Shown: piece by piece, positions 23,125 to 30,402 of the stretch
How the letters are laid out: each line of letters opens with the position of its first letter
How positions within the stretch are numbered: the first letter of the stretch is position 1
Source: an uncultured Oscillospiraceae bacterium
GTDB lineage: Bacteria > Bacillota > Clostridia > Oscillospirales > Oscillospiraceae
Direction: 5' to 3'
Assembly (NCBI GenBank): GCA_910577915.1
Contig: CAJTOM010000024.1
Location: 1 to 30,402 of the forward strand
DNA: 30,402 nt
Made by a program: the position numbers and the translations under genes
Notes under the pieces: model-generated
The model's input: only the letters and a program-made list of their open reading frames with translations
Database searches by the model: none
Told to the model about the DNA's origin: nothing

Positions 23125-24069
23125 TTATTCGCCGCCGGCGATGCGGCGGGCGGCTATGTACTTTTTGGCGTTGTTGCTGGTGACAAGGCTGCTGTACTCC
23201 ACCACGCGGGTGTCGCTGGAGGCGTGGATAAAGGTCTCGCCGCCCACATAAATGCCCACATGGGAGGCCGCGTGGGAGTCGCCGGCGTTCTTAAAGAAGA
23301 CGATGTCCCCGGGCTGGAGCTGGTCCTTGGAAACCGCCGTGCCGTTGTTCAGCTGGGTGCTGGCGGTGCGGTTGATGCTGTAGCCAAAGTGGGTGAACAC
23401 ATACTTCACAAACCCGGAACAGTCAAAGCTGTTCGGCCCGTTGCCGCCGTAGACATAGGGCGTTCCCAGGAACTCCTCCGCGTAGGACACGATCTCCAGA
23501 CCGGCCTCGGTGGACAGCCCGTTGCCGATGGTTCCGGTGGTATCGGCGGTGGGGCCATAGCCGCCGGAGGACTGGGCGGCGGAGCAGGTCGCCAGGTAGT
23601 CGCTGGACACATAGCCTGTCTGTCCGCCGTACTCGATCTTATACCAGCCGTTTTCGATGCCGGTCATCTTGACCACGGCGTTGTTGTAGAGGGACATCAC
23701 CCTGCTGTTCTCCGTGCCGGGGCCGGAACGCACGTTGAGGCTGCTGCCCTCGGTGGTCACCCTGCCGTTGCCCAGGTCGGCGTCCAGCTGGGTGGAGACC
23801 TCCAGATAATCGGCGGAGAGATAGCCGGTTTCATCCTGGTAGGAGACCTTATACCAGCCGTCCTGGGCGTCCTCCAGCACTACCACGCAGGTATCGGCGT
23901 GGAGCGTCGCCAGGACCTCGGAGGAGGTGTTGGGCTCTTCCCGAAGACGGAGGCCGTCCCCGGTGACGGTGCCTGCCCCATAGCTCAGCGCGTGGGCTTG
24001 TCCGGAACAGACCATGAGAAAAAGCAGCGCAAGGAGGGCGGCGGGCGTAAAGCGTTTGAAATAAGACAT
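23125..24069 (-). CDS. Secreted NlpC/P60 peptidoglycan endopeptidase with two SH3b domains
   Basis: The 314-residue precursor has a signal peptide (about 1-27, cleavage after AHA). Two bacterial SH3 domains (about 32-91 and 103-160) each contain GWYK and TGY motifs and likely bind the wall. A Gly/Thr linker leads to an NlpC/P60 domain (190-314). The catalytic set is Cys217 in FDCSGFVKYVF, His270 in SHVGIYVGG and His282 in FIHASS. Such enzymes cut the D-gamma-Glu to diamino-acid bond in stem peptides. ATG at 24069 is chosen because AAAGGAA lies upstream at suitable distance and the signal peptide is then normal; an ATG six codons earlier has no ribosome site. It is transcribed toward the asnB operon from its own strong promoter. 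Confidence 0.93.
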   Translation of the reverse strand: MSYFKRFTPAALLALLFLMVCSGQAHALSYGAGTVTGDGLRLREEPNTSSEVLATLHADTCVVVLEDAQDGWYKVSYQDETGYLSADYLEVSTQLDADLGNGRVTTEGSSLNVRSGPGTENSRVMSLYNNAVVKMTGIENGWYKIEYGGQTGYVSSDYLATCSAAQSSGGYGPTADTTGTIGNGLSTEAGLEIVSYAEEFLGTPYVYGGNGPNSFDCSGFVKYVFTHFGYSINRTASTQLNNGTAVSKDQLQPGDIVFFKNAGDSHAASHVGIYVGGETFIHASSDTRVVEYSSLVTSNNAKKYIAARRIAGGE

Positions 24070-24118
24070 GAGGTGGATTCCTTTCATTGGCAGAACAGAG
24101 ATTTCATTTTGTTACCAA

Positions 24119-24147
24119 ATTGTAACATATTTATCTCGATTCGTCAA
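24119..24147 (-). promoter_or_regulatory. Strong promoter of the NlpC/P60 gene
   Basis: On the minus strand TTGACG (24142-24147) and TACAAT (24119-24124) are separated by 17 bp, each one base from consensus, giving a leader of about 45 nt. Confidence 0.85.
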
Positions 24148-24255
24148 TTGCTTTCTAAGAAGATTCTCTGAATTTTCGAGCAAGACCGCCGCCATGGCCG
24201 CCGCGGCCCCTGGCTCCAGTCTGTAAACAAATGTCTCCTGTATGGGAATTTTTTC

Positions 24256-24284
24256 TTGCAATTCGCGCCTCGTTCGTGTATAAT
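24256..24284 (+). promoter_or_regulatory. Strong promoter ahead of the Cys-rich lipoprotein/ABC cassette
   Basis: TTGCAA (24256-24261) and a perfect TATAAT (24279-24284) are 17 bp apart. Transcription would start near 24291, only about 55 nt before an intrinsic terminator. It faces away from the NlpC/P60 promoter. Confidence 0.85.
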
Positions 24285-24313
24285 AGACGTAACTTCACCC
24301 GCCGACATCGGAG

Positions 24314-24348
24314 AACCCCTGAAATTCCACTGGTTTTAGGGGTTTTTT
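24314..24348 (+). terminator. Early intrinsic terminator in the leader (attenuator or end of a small RNA)
   Basis: AACCCCTGAAA (24314-24324) pairs with TTTTAGGGGTT (24334-24344), eleven pairs with one G-U, and T6 (24343-24348) overlaps and follows the stem. It lies about 55 nt downstream of the predicted start of transcription and 155 nt before the first gene. Confidence 0.8.
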
Positions 24349-24394
24349 CGTACCCTGCCGCCATTTGCAGAATACTCCCCGTTCCACTCGTCCC

Positions 24395-24432
24395 CTGCCC
24401 GTCAGGAAAGTAGGTGGTGCTTATGCGGGCAG
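24395..24432 (+). promoter_or_regulatory. Leader stem-loop between early terminator and lipoprotein gene
   Basis: CTGCCCG (24395-24401) pairs with CGGGCAG (24426-24432) around a 24-base loop. A second imperfect hairpin (CTG...CCGG with CCGGCAG, about 24441-24464) follows. The stretch 24349-24502 shows no gene, so it may be a structured mRNA leader. Confidence 0.4.
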
Positions 24433-24502
24433 CCTAGACCTCTGGCGCCGGCAATGTTCCGGCAGTAACATGCAGTAAATCGAACGATGAAAGGAGCGCA
24501 GC

Positions 24503-24910
24503 ATGAAAAAGACGTTGAAGAGAGGTCTGTGCCTGGTGCTGGCGATGGTGCTGGCGATGGCGATGGGGATCACGGCGCTGGCGGCCTGTGTGCACGAGGC
24601 GCATCACCAGACCCTCAGGCAGGTGTCGGGCTACCGGTATTATTCCAGCAGTCAGTGCGAGGCGGAGTACGAGGTAACGTGGACCTGCAAAAACTGCGAC
24701 AAAACATTTGTGGAGAGCAAATTCCTGCGCGAAGCGCACAATTTTCGGCCCTATTCCTCGAGCTGCAACGGAACTACGCAGACTTGGAAGGAGAGCTGTT
24801 CCAACTGCGGATATGGCCGCAGCACACTCCACAAGTGCCCCAAAGCGCCCCACACGGGTCCCTGTACTGTTTTGCCCTACAGCGTGACCCCTGAGACCGA
24901 GAAGAAATAA
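24503..24910 (+). CDS. Small exported Cys-rich protein, probable lipoprotein
   Basis: The 135-residue precursor has a basic N-terminus and a hydrophobic segment ending TALAAC, which reads as a lipobox (LAAC, Cys29). Signal peptidase I cleavage after ALA is the alternative. The mature part contains two CxxC pairs (Cys62/Cys65 in TCKNCDKTF; Cys99/Cys102 in SCSNCGYG), four more cysteines (52, 88, 112, 121) and many histidines, resembling a pair of small zinc ribbons or a disulfide-linked domain. ATG at 24503 follows AAAGGAG by six bases. The FtsX-type ABC cassette begins 72 bases downstream, so it may be a surface partner or a substrate. I do not recognise a family. Confidence 0.8.
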   Translation: MKKTLKRGLCLVLAMVLAMAMGITALAACVHEAHHQTLRQVSGYRYYSSSQCEAEYEVTWTCKNCDKTFVESKFLREAHNFRPYSSSCNGTTQTWKESCSNCGYGRSTLHKCPKAPHTGPCTVLPYSVTPETEKK

Positions 24911-24922
24911 ATTTTCAGCCTA

Positions 24923-24964
24923 CAGCCGGCCGGCGCTCTGTGCAAACCGCGTGCCGGCCGGCTG
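24923..24964 (+). other. GC-rich hairpin before the first ABC permease
   Basis: CAGCCGGCCGGC (24923-24934) pairs perfectly with GCCGGCCGGCTG (24953-24964), and two further pairs extend inward. There is no T run; the ribosome site of the permease follows a few bases later. It may set relative expression by stabilising the upstream message or halting exonucleases. Confidence 0.6.
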
Positions 24965-24982
24965 CGGAAAGGGGGGCGCACG

Positions 24983-26600
24983 ATGAACATTCTTATAAAG
25001 AAGCTGTTTCGCAGTAAGGTATTCACATCTCTTACGATTTTATTCATGGCCGCCGCCGTCGCCCTTCTCTCCATCGGCATCTGCGCTTGGCGGGAGACCT
25101 ATGCACAGCTGGAACGGGTGGGGGCGCAGTATACGACGATTGCCGTTCCAAACCCCTATACCTTCACACCGGCTATTTTGTGGCGAGAGGGGGACAAAAC
25201 CTGGCTTCCGCTGACTCGGCAGGAGCGTAAGTATCCGGGCTTGCTGGCGGAGGACCTCCGCGGATTTCTGGTGGCCCATGTGGCCGGGTGCGGGACCCTG
25301 TCCTGCTACGATGTCGGGGAGTACCGAAGTGCGGATTTTGATGTCTATGGAGCCGCCATGGCGGTTGTGGCGGCAAAGTGTACGTCGGTACAAAACAGGT
25401 CAAATCTCATAGAGCATACGAGAACCCTTGAGGACGGAACCACAGAGGATATAAAATACCGGATTGATAACTACGACACCAATTTTTCCATGGAGGAAAT
25501 CGTCTGCCGACACCCCGCATACAGCGAGCTGCCGGAGTTAAAAACAATCAACTTATCTACCAATATTTACGCCGCCGGTAAAAAAATTCCCTTTGAGGTT
25601 GGAAAAACATATCTGCTTTTTGGGATTTTAAACGGTCCCATGTCACATCAGGGCCCCAATGGATATGAGTTTCTGTTCCCTGACCGCGCCATGCTCAACG
25701 TGGACCAGACCCCATTCAGCGGGGGATTCGCGTCCCGCCGGGGAAACGGGCTTTTTTATTGGCAGATGATTACGATCAATGAGGGGAGTGAGAACGAGGA
25801 GCGCTACTACTGCCTGGAGGATGACTCGCTCCCCTTTTATACGGAATACACCGGCAGCTGGCGGGATTTTCTGTGCACAGAGGACGGGAAAATCTGGGAA
25901 GAAACGCTGATACCGCTTTGCGAGATCAATCACGAGAGTGCCGCTATTATTTTGACGGACAATATCGACAGCCTCTACCAATTCAACACCGGTGCCGCCT
26001 CCCTGCTTGAGGGGCGGCGATTTACGGCGGAGGAGTACGCAAACGGGGACGAGGTCTGCCTGGTCAGTGCCGCCTACGCGCTGAAGAACGGCCTCGATGT
26101 GGGCGATGCCATCAATTTGGATTTCTATCACAGCAATCTGCGATACCGGACAAGTATATTAGGCCCAAGTGAGGACATTCTGGTCCACGACCCGTGCATG
26201 CCGGAGGCCCGCCTGGGCGTACAGAAGGACTATGAAATTATCGGGATCTATACGGCCCCGGAATTTGAGTTCGGCCATAACAGCTTCCAGGCGGACACCA
26301 TTTTCATTCCCAAAGGCTCTGTAGCCAGCGGCGATATGGAATTGAATGAGGATCCATGGAGTCCTCTGCTGTATTCTCTTGTCCTGAAAAATGGAAAGGT
26401 GGAGGAATTTGAGGAACATCTTGCCGCCCTGGGCTGCGGCGGCATGTTTGAGTACTTTGACCAGCAGTACAGCGCCCTGGAGGAGACCTACGCGGTGCTG
26501 ACCGCCAATGCCCGGCGGCTGGCGGCGCTGGGGGCGGCGGCGTTTGCGCTGGCGGCGGCGCTGTTTGTGTTCCTGAGCCTGCGCCGGATGGCCCCGGCGG
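24983..26600 (+). repeat. Tandem paralogous repeat, copy 1
   Basis: This stretch is duplicated at 28788-30402. The first 61 bases from 24997 to 25057 are identical to 28802-28862, and 26546-26600 is identical to 30348-30402 where the window stops. Between them similarity alternates between near-identical and strongly diverged blocks. Confidence 0.9.
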
Positions 26601-26890
26601 TGCGGGGCATGCGCCTGATGGGCGTGGAGCCCGGCCGGGTCTGGCGGGAGCTGACGGCGGCCCTTGCCCTGCTGGCCGCCGGCTCGGCGGCGCTGGGCGG
26701 CCTGCTGGGCGCGGCGCTGTACGACTTCGTTACCAACCGGGTTCTAGCCAGCCGGGTGGCGCTGCGCCCGGAGGTCCTGGCGCTGTGCGCGGCTGCGGCG
26801 GCTGCGGCGCTGCTGGCCGTGAGCGCCCTGTGCGCCCTCCCGGCCTCCCGCCGGAAGCTGTTGCAAAGCCCGAAGAAGAGGGGAAGGTGA
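24983..26890 (+). CDS. FtsX-like ABC transporter permease, copy 1
   Basis: The 635-residue protein has MacB/FtsX topology. One membrane helix lies near residues 12-36, then a very large extracellular region (about 37-505), then three helices near 508-532, 550-575 and 592-617, ending in a basic tail. The last helices follow the family pattern in which LRRMAPAVRGMRLMGVEPGRVWREL contacts the ATPase. Such permeases do mechanical work across the envelope: peptide export, lipoprotein release or antimicrobial-peptide sensing and resistance. The start at 24983 follows GGGGGG by six bases. The ectodomain holds several cysteines. It is four bases upstream of a second permease gene and has a diverged copy at 28788; the two share 61 identical bases at the 5' end. 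Confidence 0.88.
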   Translation: MNILIKKLFRSKVFTSLTILFMAAAVALLSIGICAWRETYAQLERVGAQYTTIAVPNPYTFTPAILWREGDKTWLPLTRQERKYPGLLAEDLRGFLVAHVAGCGTLSCYDVGEYRSADFDVYGAAMAVVAAKCTSVQNRSNLIEHTRTLEDGTTEDIKYRIDNYDTNFSMEEIVCRHPAYSELPELKTINLSTNIYAAGKKIPFEVGKTYLLFGILNGPMSHQGPNGYEFLFPDRAMLNVDQTPFSGGFASRRGNGLFYWQMITINEGSENEERYYCLEDDSLPFYTEYTGSWRDFLCTEDGKIWEETLIPLCEINHESAAIILTDNIDSLYQFNTGAASLLEGRRFTAEEYANGDEVCLVSAAYALKNGLDVGDAINLDFYHSNLRYRTSILGPSEDILVHDPCMPEARLGVQKDYEIIGIYTAPEFEFGHNSFQADTIFIPKGSVASGDMELNEDPWSPLLYSLVLKNGKVEEFEEHLAALGCGGMFEYFDQQYSALEETYAVLTANARRLAALGAAAFALAAALFVFLSLRRMAPAVRGMRLMGVEPGRVWRELTAALALLAAGSAALGGLLGAALYDFVTNRVLASRVALRPEVLALCAAAAAAALLAVSALCALPASRRKLLQSPKKRGR

Positions 26891-26894
26891 GCGT

Positions 26895-28085
26895 ATGGAG
26901 CAATGCAAAAAGACGGGCGGGGCCCTCCGGCGGCTGACCCTGGCGGTGCTGTGGCGGCGGCGCGGGGCGAGCCTGCTGCTGATTGCCATAGCGGCGCTGG
27001 GGGTGTTCGCCTCGACGGCGCTGCACAGCCTGTCCGCGCGGCAGGAGGCCGCCATGGCGGAGCTGGAGCGGAACGCCCGCATCCAGTGCGTGGTCACCAC
27101 GGCCCAGGGGAAGAACAGCAACAACCTGAAGATGATCTCGGTCCTGGTGGACATGCTGCTGGGGGCGCGCCATGAGCGGGGCTGCTATCTGGACGAGTAC
27201 GTGCGGGATGTGCGTGCCCTGGCCTCCGCGCCCCTGGACATACCGGCGGAGACGGAGCTGCGGCGCATTCTGAGCTTTGATTCCGACGCCTCCCTGTCCG
27301 CCGTGGAGGGCGCGTCCATCCGGCTTGCGGAGGGCTGGGAGGAGTCCGCCTTCCGCACGGATCAGCGGGTGTGCCTGATTCCGGAGGGCATGGAGGCCCA
27401 GCCGGGGCCGGACGGGGCCCTCTATGTGTCCACCAGAGAGAAGATGACCGGCGTGTCGGTGGATCTCCAGGTGATCGGGACGGTCTCCGGCGGGCCGGGG
27501 AACGTGATCTGGTGTCCCTTCCGCGTCCAGCGGCAGGAAGGGGTGTCCGAGGCGTTCCAGGTGGACAGCTGCTCCTTCGACATCGGGGACAACGCCCGTC
27601 TGGAGGAGTGCAGGGCGGCCATTTACGAGACCTTTGTGGAGCCGAAGCTCTCCAACGTGGGCGATTTTATGACCTACGGCGTTCTGGTGCAGGACGAAAC
27701 CTATCTGGCGACGATGGAGGAGTTCCGCTCCAACCTGTCTCTTCTGCGGGTGCTGCTGCCGGTGCTGATGGCGCTGTGCGGGGGGATCAGCTTCTTTGCG
27801 GCCTACCTCACCACCCGCGGCCGGGTCCGGGAGTTCGCGGTGATGCGCTCCCTGGGCCTGAAGCGGGGGCGGATGTTCCTGCTGGTGTTTGAGGAGTACG
27901 CGCTGCTGACGGCGGCGGGGGCCGTGCTGGGCGGTTTAGCGGGCGTTTTGCTGGAGGGCGGGCTCTCCGGCGGCGCGCTGATCCGGGCCGGGGCGGGTCT
28001 GGCGGTGTTCTGGGCCGGGGCGGCGGCAGCCGTAGGGAGCATGACGCAGGTAAACGTGATGAAACTGATGAGAACGGAGGAGTAG
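26895..28085 (+). CDS. FtsX-like ABC transporter permease, second subunit
   Basis: The 396-residue protein has a cytosolic N-terminus, one helix (about 25-47), a smaller extracellular domain (48-275) and three C-terminal helices (about 283-305, 328-352, 358-380). The conserved coupling segment TTRGRVREFAVMRSLGLKRGRMF (about 307-329) is typical of FtsX/MacB permeases. It probably forms a heterodimer with the 635-residue permease encoded four bases upstream. The ATPase gene starts two bases downstream, and its ribosome site GGAGG overlaps this gene's end. The small ectodomain contrasts with the ~470-residue one of its partner, so substrate contact may rest mainly on the partner. Confidence 0.87.
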   Translation: MEQCKKTGGALRRLTLAVLWRRRGASLLLIAIAALGVFASTALHSLSARQEAAMAELERNARIQCVVTTAQGKNSNNLKMISVLVDMLLGARHERGCYLDEYVRDVRALASAPLDIPAETELRRILSFDSDASLSAVEGASIRLAEGWEESAFRTDQRVCLIPEGMEAQPGPDGALYVSTREKMTGVSVDLQVIGTVSGGPGNVIWCPFRVQRQEGVSEAFQVDSCSFDIGDNARLEECRAAIYETFVEPKLSNVGDFMTYGVLVQDETYLATMEEFRSNLSLLRVLLPVLMALCGGISFFAAYLTTRGRVREFAVMRSLGLKRGRMFLLVFEEYALLTAAGAVLGGLAGVLLEGGLSGGALIRAGAGLAVFWAGAAAAVGSMTQVNVMKLMRTEE

Positions 28086-28087
28086 CT

Positions 28088-28762
28088 ATGGCATTATTGA
28101 CTGTGGACCGGGTGGAGTACGAATATCGCAGCGCCTATCAGACCGTGCGGGCGGTCAGCGGCGTCAGCGCCGAATTTGAGATGGGGCGTCTGTATGCCAT
28201 TGTGGGGGCCTCCGGCAGCGGGAAGACCACGCTGCTGTCCCTGCTGGCGGGGCTGGACGTGCCCTCTGGCGGCAGCGTGTGCTATCAGGGGACGCCCACG
28301 AGCCGGCTGGACCGGGACGGCTACCGGCTGGAGCACGTGTCGGTGATCTACCAGAATTTCAATCTTTTTTACCATCTGACAGTGCTGGAAAACGGGGCAT
28401 ATCCCCTTTATCTGCGTAAAATGCCGCGAAAAGAGGCGGACGCCCTGGCCCGGGAGAAGCTGCTGTCGGTGGGGCTGACGGAGGACCAGCTGGTCCGGAT
28501 GCCCAACATGCTTTCCGGCGGGGAGCAGCAGCGGGTGGCCATCGCCCGCGCCCTGGCCGCAGGCAGCGAAATCATCCTGGCGGACGAGCCCACAGGCAAC
28601 CTGGACACGGAGAACACGGAGAACATCGTCTCCATCCTGGGCGCGCTGGCGCGGGAGGCGGGCCGCTGCGTGATTATTGTGACCCACGATCCTGCGGTGT
28701 CGGCAGCGGCGGACGTTGTACTGCATATGCGCGACGGGAAGCTGGCGGCAGAGGGGGGATAG
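28088..28762 (+). CDS. ABC transporter ATP-binding protein (MacB/LolD type)
   Basis: The 224-residue cytosolic ATPase has all motifs: Walker A GASGSGKTT (40-48, Lys46), Q-loop Gln89 in IYQNFNLF, signature LSGGEQQR (142-149), Walker B IILADEP with Glu167, D-loop NLD and switch His200 in VTHD. The length and the NLDTEN motif match the LolD/MacB/BceA subfamily that drives FtsX-like permeases. It follows the second permease by two bases and precedes a second copy of the large permease by 25 bases, so it may power either permease pairing. Confidence 0.95.
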   Translation: MALLTVDRVEYEYRSAYQTVRAVSGVSAEFEMGRLYAIVGASGSGKTTLLSLLAGLDVPSGGSVCYQGTPTSRLDRDGYRLEHVSVIYQNFNLFYHLTVLENGAYPLYLRKMPRKEADALAREKLLSVGLTEDQLVRMPNMLSGGEQQRVAIARALAAGSEIILADEPTGNLDTENTENIVSILGALAREAGRCVIIVTHDPAVSAAADVVLHMRDGKLAAEGG

Positions 28763-28787
28763 CCGGCAGCAGAAAGGGGGTCGTATG

Positions 28788-30402
28788 ATGAACATTTTTA
28801 CAAAGAAGCTGTTTCGCAGTAAGGTATTCACATCTCTTACGATTTTATTCATGGCCGCCGCCATTGCCCTTCTCTCCATCGGTATTTGCGCTTGGTGTGA
28901 TACCCGCGCCCAGCTGGAGCGAGTGGGGGAGCAGTATACGACGATTGCTGTCCCCAGCAGTCCCGAGAATTTCAAGCAATTAATTTTTTGGGAAGAAGGG
29001 TCTGATGACCCGACCCCGTTGACCCGGCAGGAGCGTAAGTATCCGGGCTTGCTGGCAGAGGACCTCCGCGGGTTTCTGACAGCCCATGTGGCCGGGTGCG
29101 GCACCCTGTCCTGCTATGACGTTGGGGAATACCGGGAATCGGATTTTGACGTCTATGGAGCCGCCATAGCGGTTATGGCGGCAAAGTGTACGTCGGTACA
29201 AGACAGGTCACGTCTCATAGACAGCAGGAGAAGCCTAGAGGACGGAACCATCGTGAATGTAAAGTATCAGAACTGTTCCTACACCGCTGACTTTTCCGTG
29301 GAGGAAATCGTCCGCCGCCATCCTGCATACGGCGAGCTGCCGGAGCTGAAAGAGATTTCCCTTTCCACCCAAATCTACACCGCTGACAAGAGCATTCCCT
29401 TTGAGGTTGGAAAAACATACCTGCTGTTTGGCGTTTTTAGTGGTCCTGGAGCAATTCAAACCGCCGATGGCTGGGGGCCCTTTCACCCCGAACACAGTCT
29501 TCTCACCGTGGATCTGACTACCGACAACGGGCGTGCTCCAGCCCGCACGGGGAACATGCTTTTTTATTGGCAGAAAATCGAGGCCAACTGGGGAACGGAG
29601 AAGGCGGAGTACTATCACATCCTGGAGGAGGATTCCTTCCCCTTCTATGCGGAATATACCGGCAGCTGGCAAGATTTTCTGCGCACAGAGGAAGGAAAAA
29701 TCTGGCAGAAGACGCTGATACCCCTTTGCGAGCTCAACTACGAGAGCGCCGCCGTTGTGCTGACGGACAATATCGACAGCCTCTACCAGTTCAACACCGG
29801 CGCCGCCTCCCTGCTTGAGGGGCGGCGTTTTGCGGCGGAGGAGTGCGTGAATGGGGACGCGGTCTGCCTGGTCGGCGCCGCCTACGCGCTGAAGAACGGC
29901 CTCTCTGTGGGCGATACCATCCATCTGGATTTCTATCAGAACGAGTTGAAATACCGGAGAAAAAGACTGGACTCAAATGAGGACGTTTTAATCCACGGCC
30001 CCTGCATGCCGGACGCCCGCCTGGGCGTGCAGAAGGACTATGAAATTATCGGGATCTATACGGCCCCGGAATTTGAGTATGGACAGCACAGCTTCCAGGG
30101 GGATACCATTTTTGTGCCCAAAAGCTCTGTGCCCAACAGTTCCCGGTATGAAAATCCCAACATGTCTCTGCTGTATTCTCTCATTCTGGAAAACGGCAGG
30201 GCGGAGGAATTTGAGGACTACCTTGCCTCCCTGGGCTTCGGCGGCATGTTTGAATACTTCGACCAGCAATACAGCGTGTTGCAGGACACATACGCGGTCA
30301 TGACATCCAACGCCCGGCGTCTGGTGGCGCTGGGGGCGGCGGCCTTCGCGCTGGCGGCGGCGCTGTTTGTGTTCCTGAGCCTGCGCCGGATGGCCCCGGC
30401 GG
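28788..30402 (+). CDS. FtsX-like ABC transporter permease, copy 2 (3' end outside window)
   Basis: An open frame of about 538 codons runs off the right edge. It parallels the permease at 24983 throughout: the same first helix and the same ectodomain framework (LTRQERKYPGLLAEDLRGF, DNIDSLYQFNTGAASLLEGR, VQKDYEIIGIYTAPEFE). The visible part ends within the first of the C-terminal helices. Differences cluster in the extracellular region, for example residues 57-75 and about 150-260. ATG at 28788 aligns with copy 1 and lies seven bases after GGGGG; ATG at 28785 is also possible. It lies 25 bases after the ATPase gene, so it is probably in the same operon. It has no frameshift or stop in the window, so it appears functional. 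A second small permease and ATPase may follow outside. Confidence 0.88.
   Translation, partial: MNIFTKKLFRSKVFTSLTILFMAAAIALLSIGICAWCDTRAQLERVGEQYTTIAVPSSPENFKQLIFWEEGSDDPTPLTRQERKYPGLLAEDLRGFLTAHVAGCGTLSCYDVGEYRESDFDVYGAAIAVMAAKCTSVQDRSRLIDSRRSLEDGTIVNVKYQNCSYTADFSVEEIVRRHPAYGELPELKEISLSTQIYTADKSIPFEVGKTYLLFGVFSGPGAIQTADGWGPFHPEHSLLTVDLTTDNGRAPARTGNMLFYWQKIEANWGTEKAEYYHILEEDSFPFYAEYTGSWQDFLRTEEGKIWQKTLIPLCELNYESAAVVLTDNIDSLYQFNTGAASLLEGRRFAAEECVNGDAVCLVGAAYALKNGLSVGDTIHLDFYQNELKYRRKRLDSNEDVLIHGPCMPDARLGVQKDYEIIGIYTAPEFEYGQHSFQGDTIFVPKSSVPNSSRYENPNMSLLYSLILENGRAEEFEDYLASLGFGGMFEYFDQQYSVLQDTYAVMTSNARRLVALGAAAFALAAALFVFLSLRRMAPA
28788..30402 (+). repeat. Tandem paralogous repeat, copy 2 (continues past window)
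   Basis: Second copy of the permease repeat, about 3.8 kb downstream of the first, separated by the small permease and ATPase genes. The identity is still perfect at the window's last base, so the true end of the duplicated unit lies outside. Confidence 0.9.

Noticed and set aside
24155..24364. 69-codon minus-strand frame between the divergent NlpC/P60 and lipoprotein promoters
   Set aside because: It lies over a strong plus-strand promoter and terminator, and has no ribosome site.
24983..30402. Mobile-element or integron-like origin for the repeated permease
   Set aside because: No transposase, integrase, terminal inverted repeats or target-site duplications are visible; simple tandem duplication explains it.

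Overview
The window looks like a chromosomal segment of a GC-rich Firmicute in class Clostridia, most likely family Oscillospiraceae (Flavonifractor/Lawsonibacter/Intestinimonas-like). The reasons are GC-rich coding sequence with strong AGGAGG-type ribosome sites, an AT-rich sigma-A style of promoter, the walJ(yycJ)-rlmH gene pair, a DltA/MBOAT/ACP/SGNH surface-modification operon, and typical clostridial FtsX/ABC cassettes. The species call is inference. No tRNA, rRNA, CRISPR array, phage or insertion sequence was seen.

Layout. 1-517 (-): a truncated XRE regulator with a glycine-every-five-residues hydrophobic tail. 972-3605 (+): murA, a WalJ/YycJ-type metallo-beta-lactamase-fold hydrolase and rlmH, closed by a strong bidirectional terminator. 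3654-5876 (-): a double P-II-like protein and a duplicated DUF1538 membrane protein under one promoter. 5996-8272 (-): an RlmA-family rRNA methyltransferase and a MATE exporter with a long hairpin-rich leader. 8780-14001 (+): two large hybrid histidine kinases, one cytosolic (GAF/PAS) and one membrane-bound with a degenerate receiver; no DNA-binding response regulator or HPt gene lies nearby. 14031-14555 (-): a leaderless Cu/Zn superoxide dismutase-like protein.

15168-23070 (+) is the most distinctive part. A candidate long structured leader is followed by seven tightly packed genes: a transglutaminase-like lipoprotein, a small lipoprotein, a DltA-like amino-acid adenylating ligase, an acyl carrier protein, an MBOAT acyltransferase, a membrane-anchored SGNH/DltD-like protein with Cys in the nucleophile position, and an AsnB-type amidotransferase with Gln replacing the conserved synthetase-site Glu. 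Together they resemble a teichoic-acid D-alanylation (Dlt) pathway rebuilt with an amidating enzyme, a plausible undescribed envelope-modification system. It ends at a terminator shared with the convergent, secreted NlpC/P60 peptidoglycan hydrolase gene (23125-24069, -).

24256-30402 (+): a promoter/early terminator/structured leader, a small Cys-rich lipoprotein, and an ABC exporter-like cassette (FtsX permease, second permease, ATPase). A second diverged copy of the first permease follows and runs off the window end. The two permease copies are near identical at their ends and divergent in the extracellular middle, which suggests tandem duplication with diversification.
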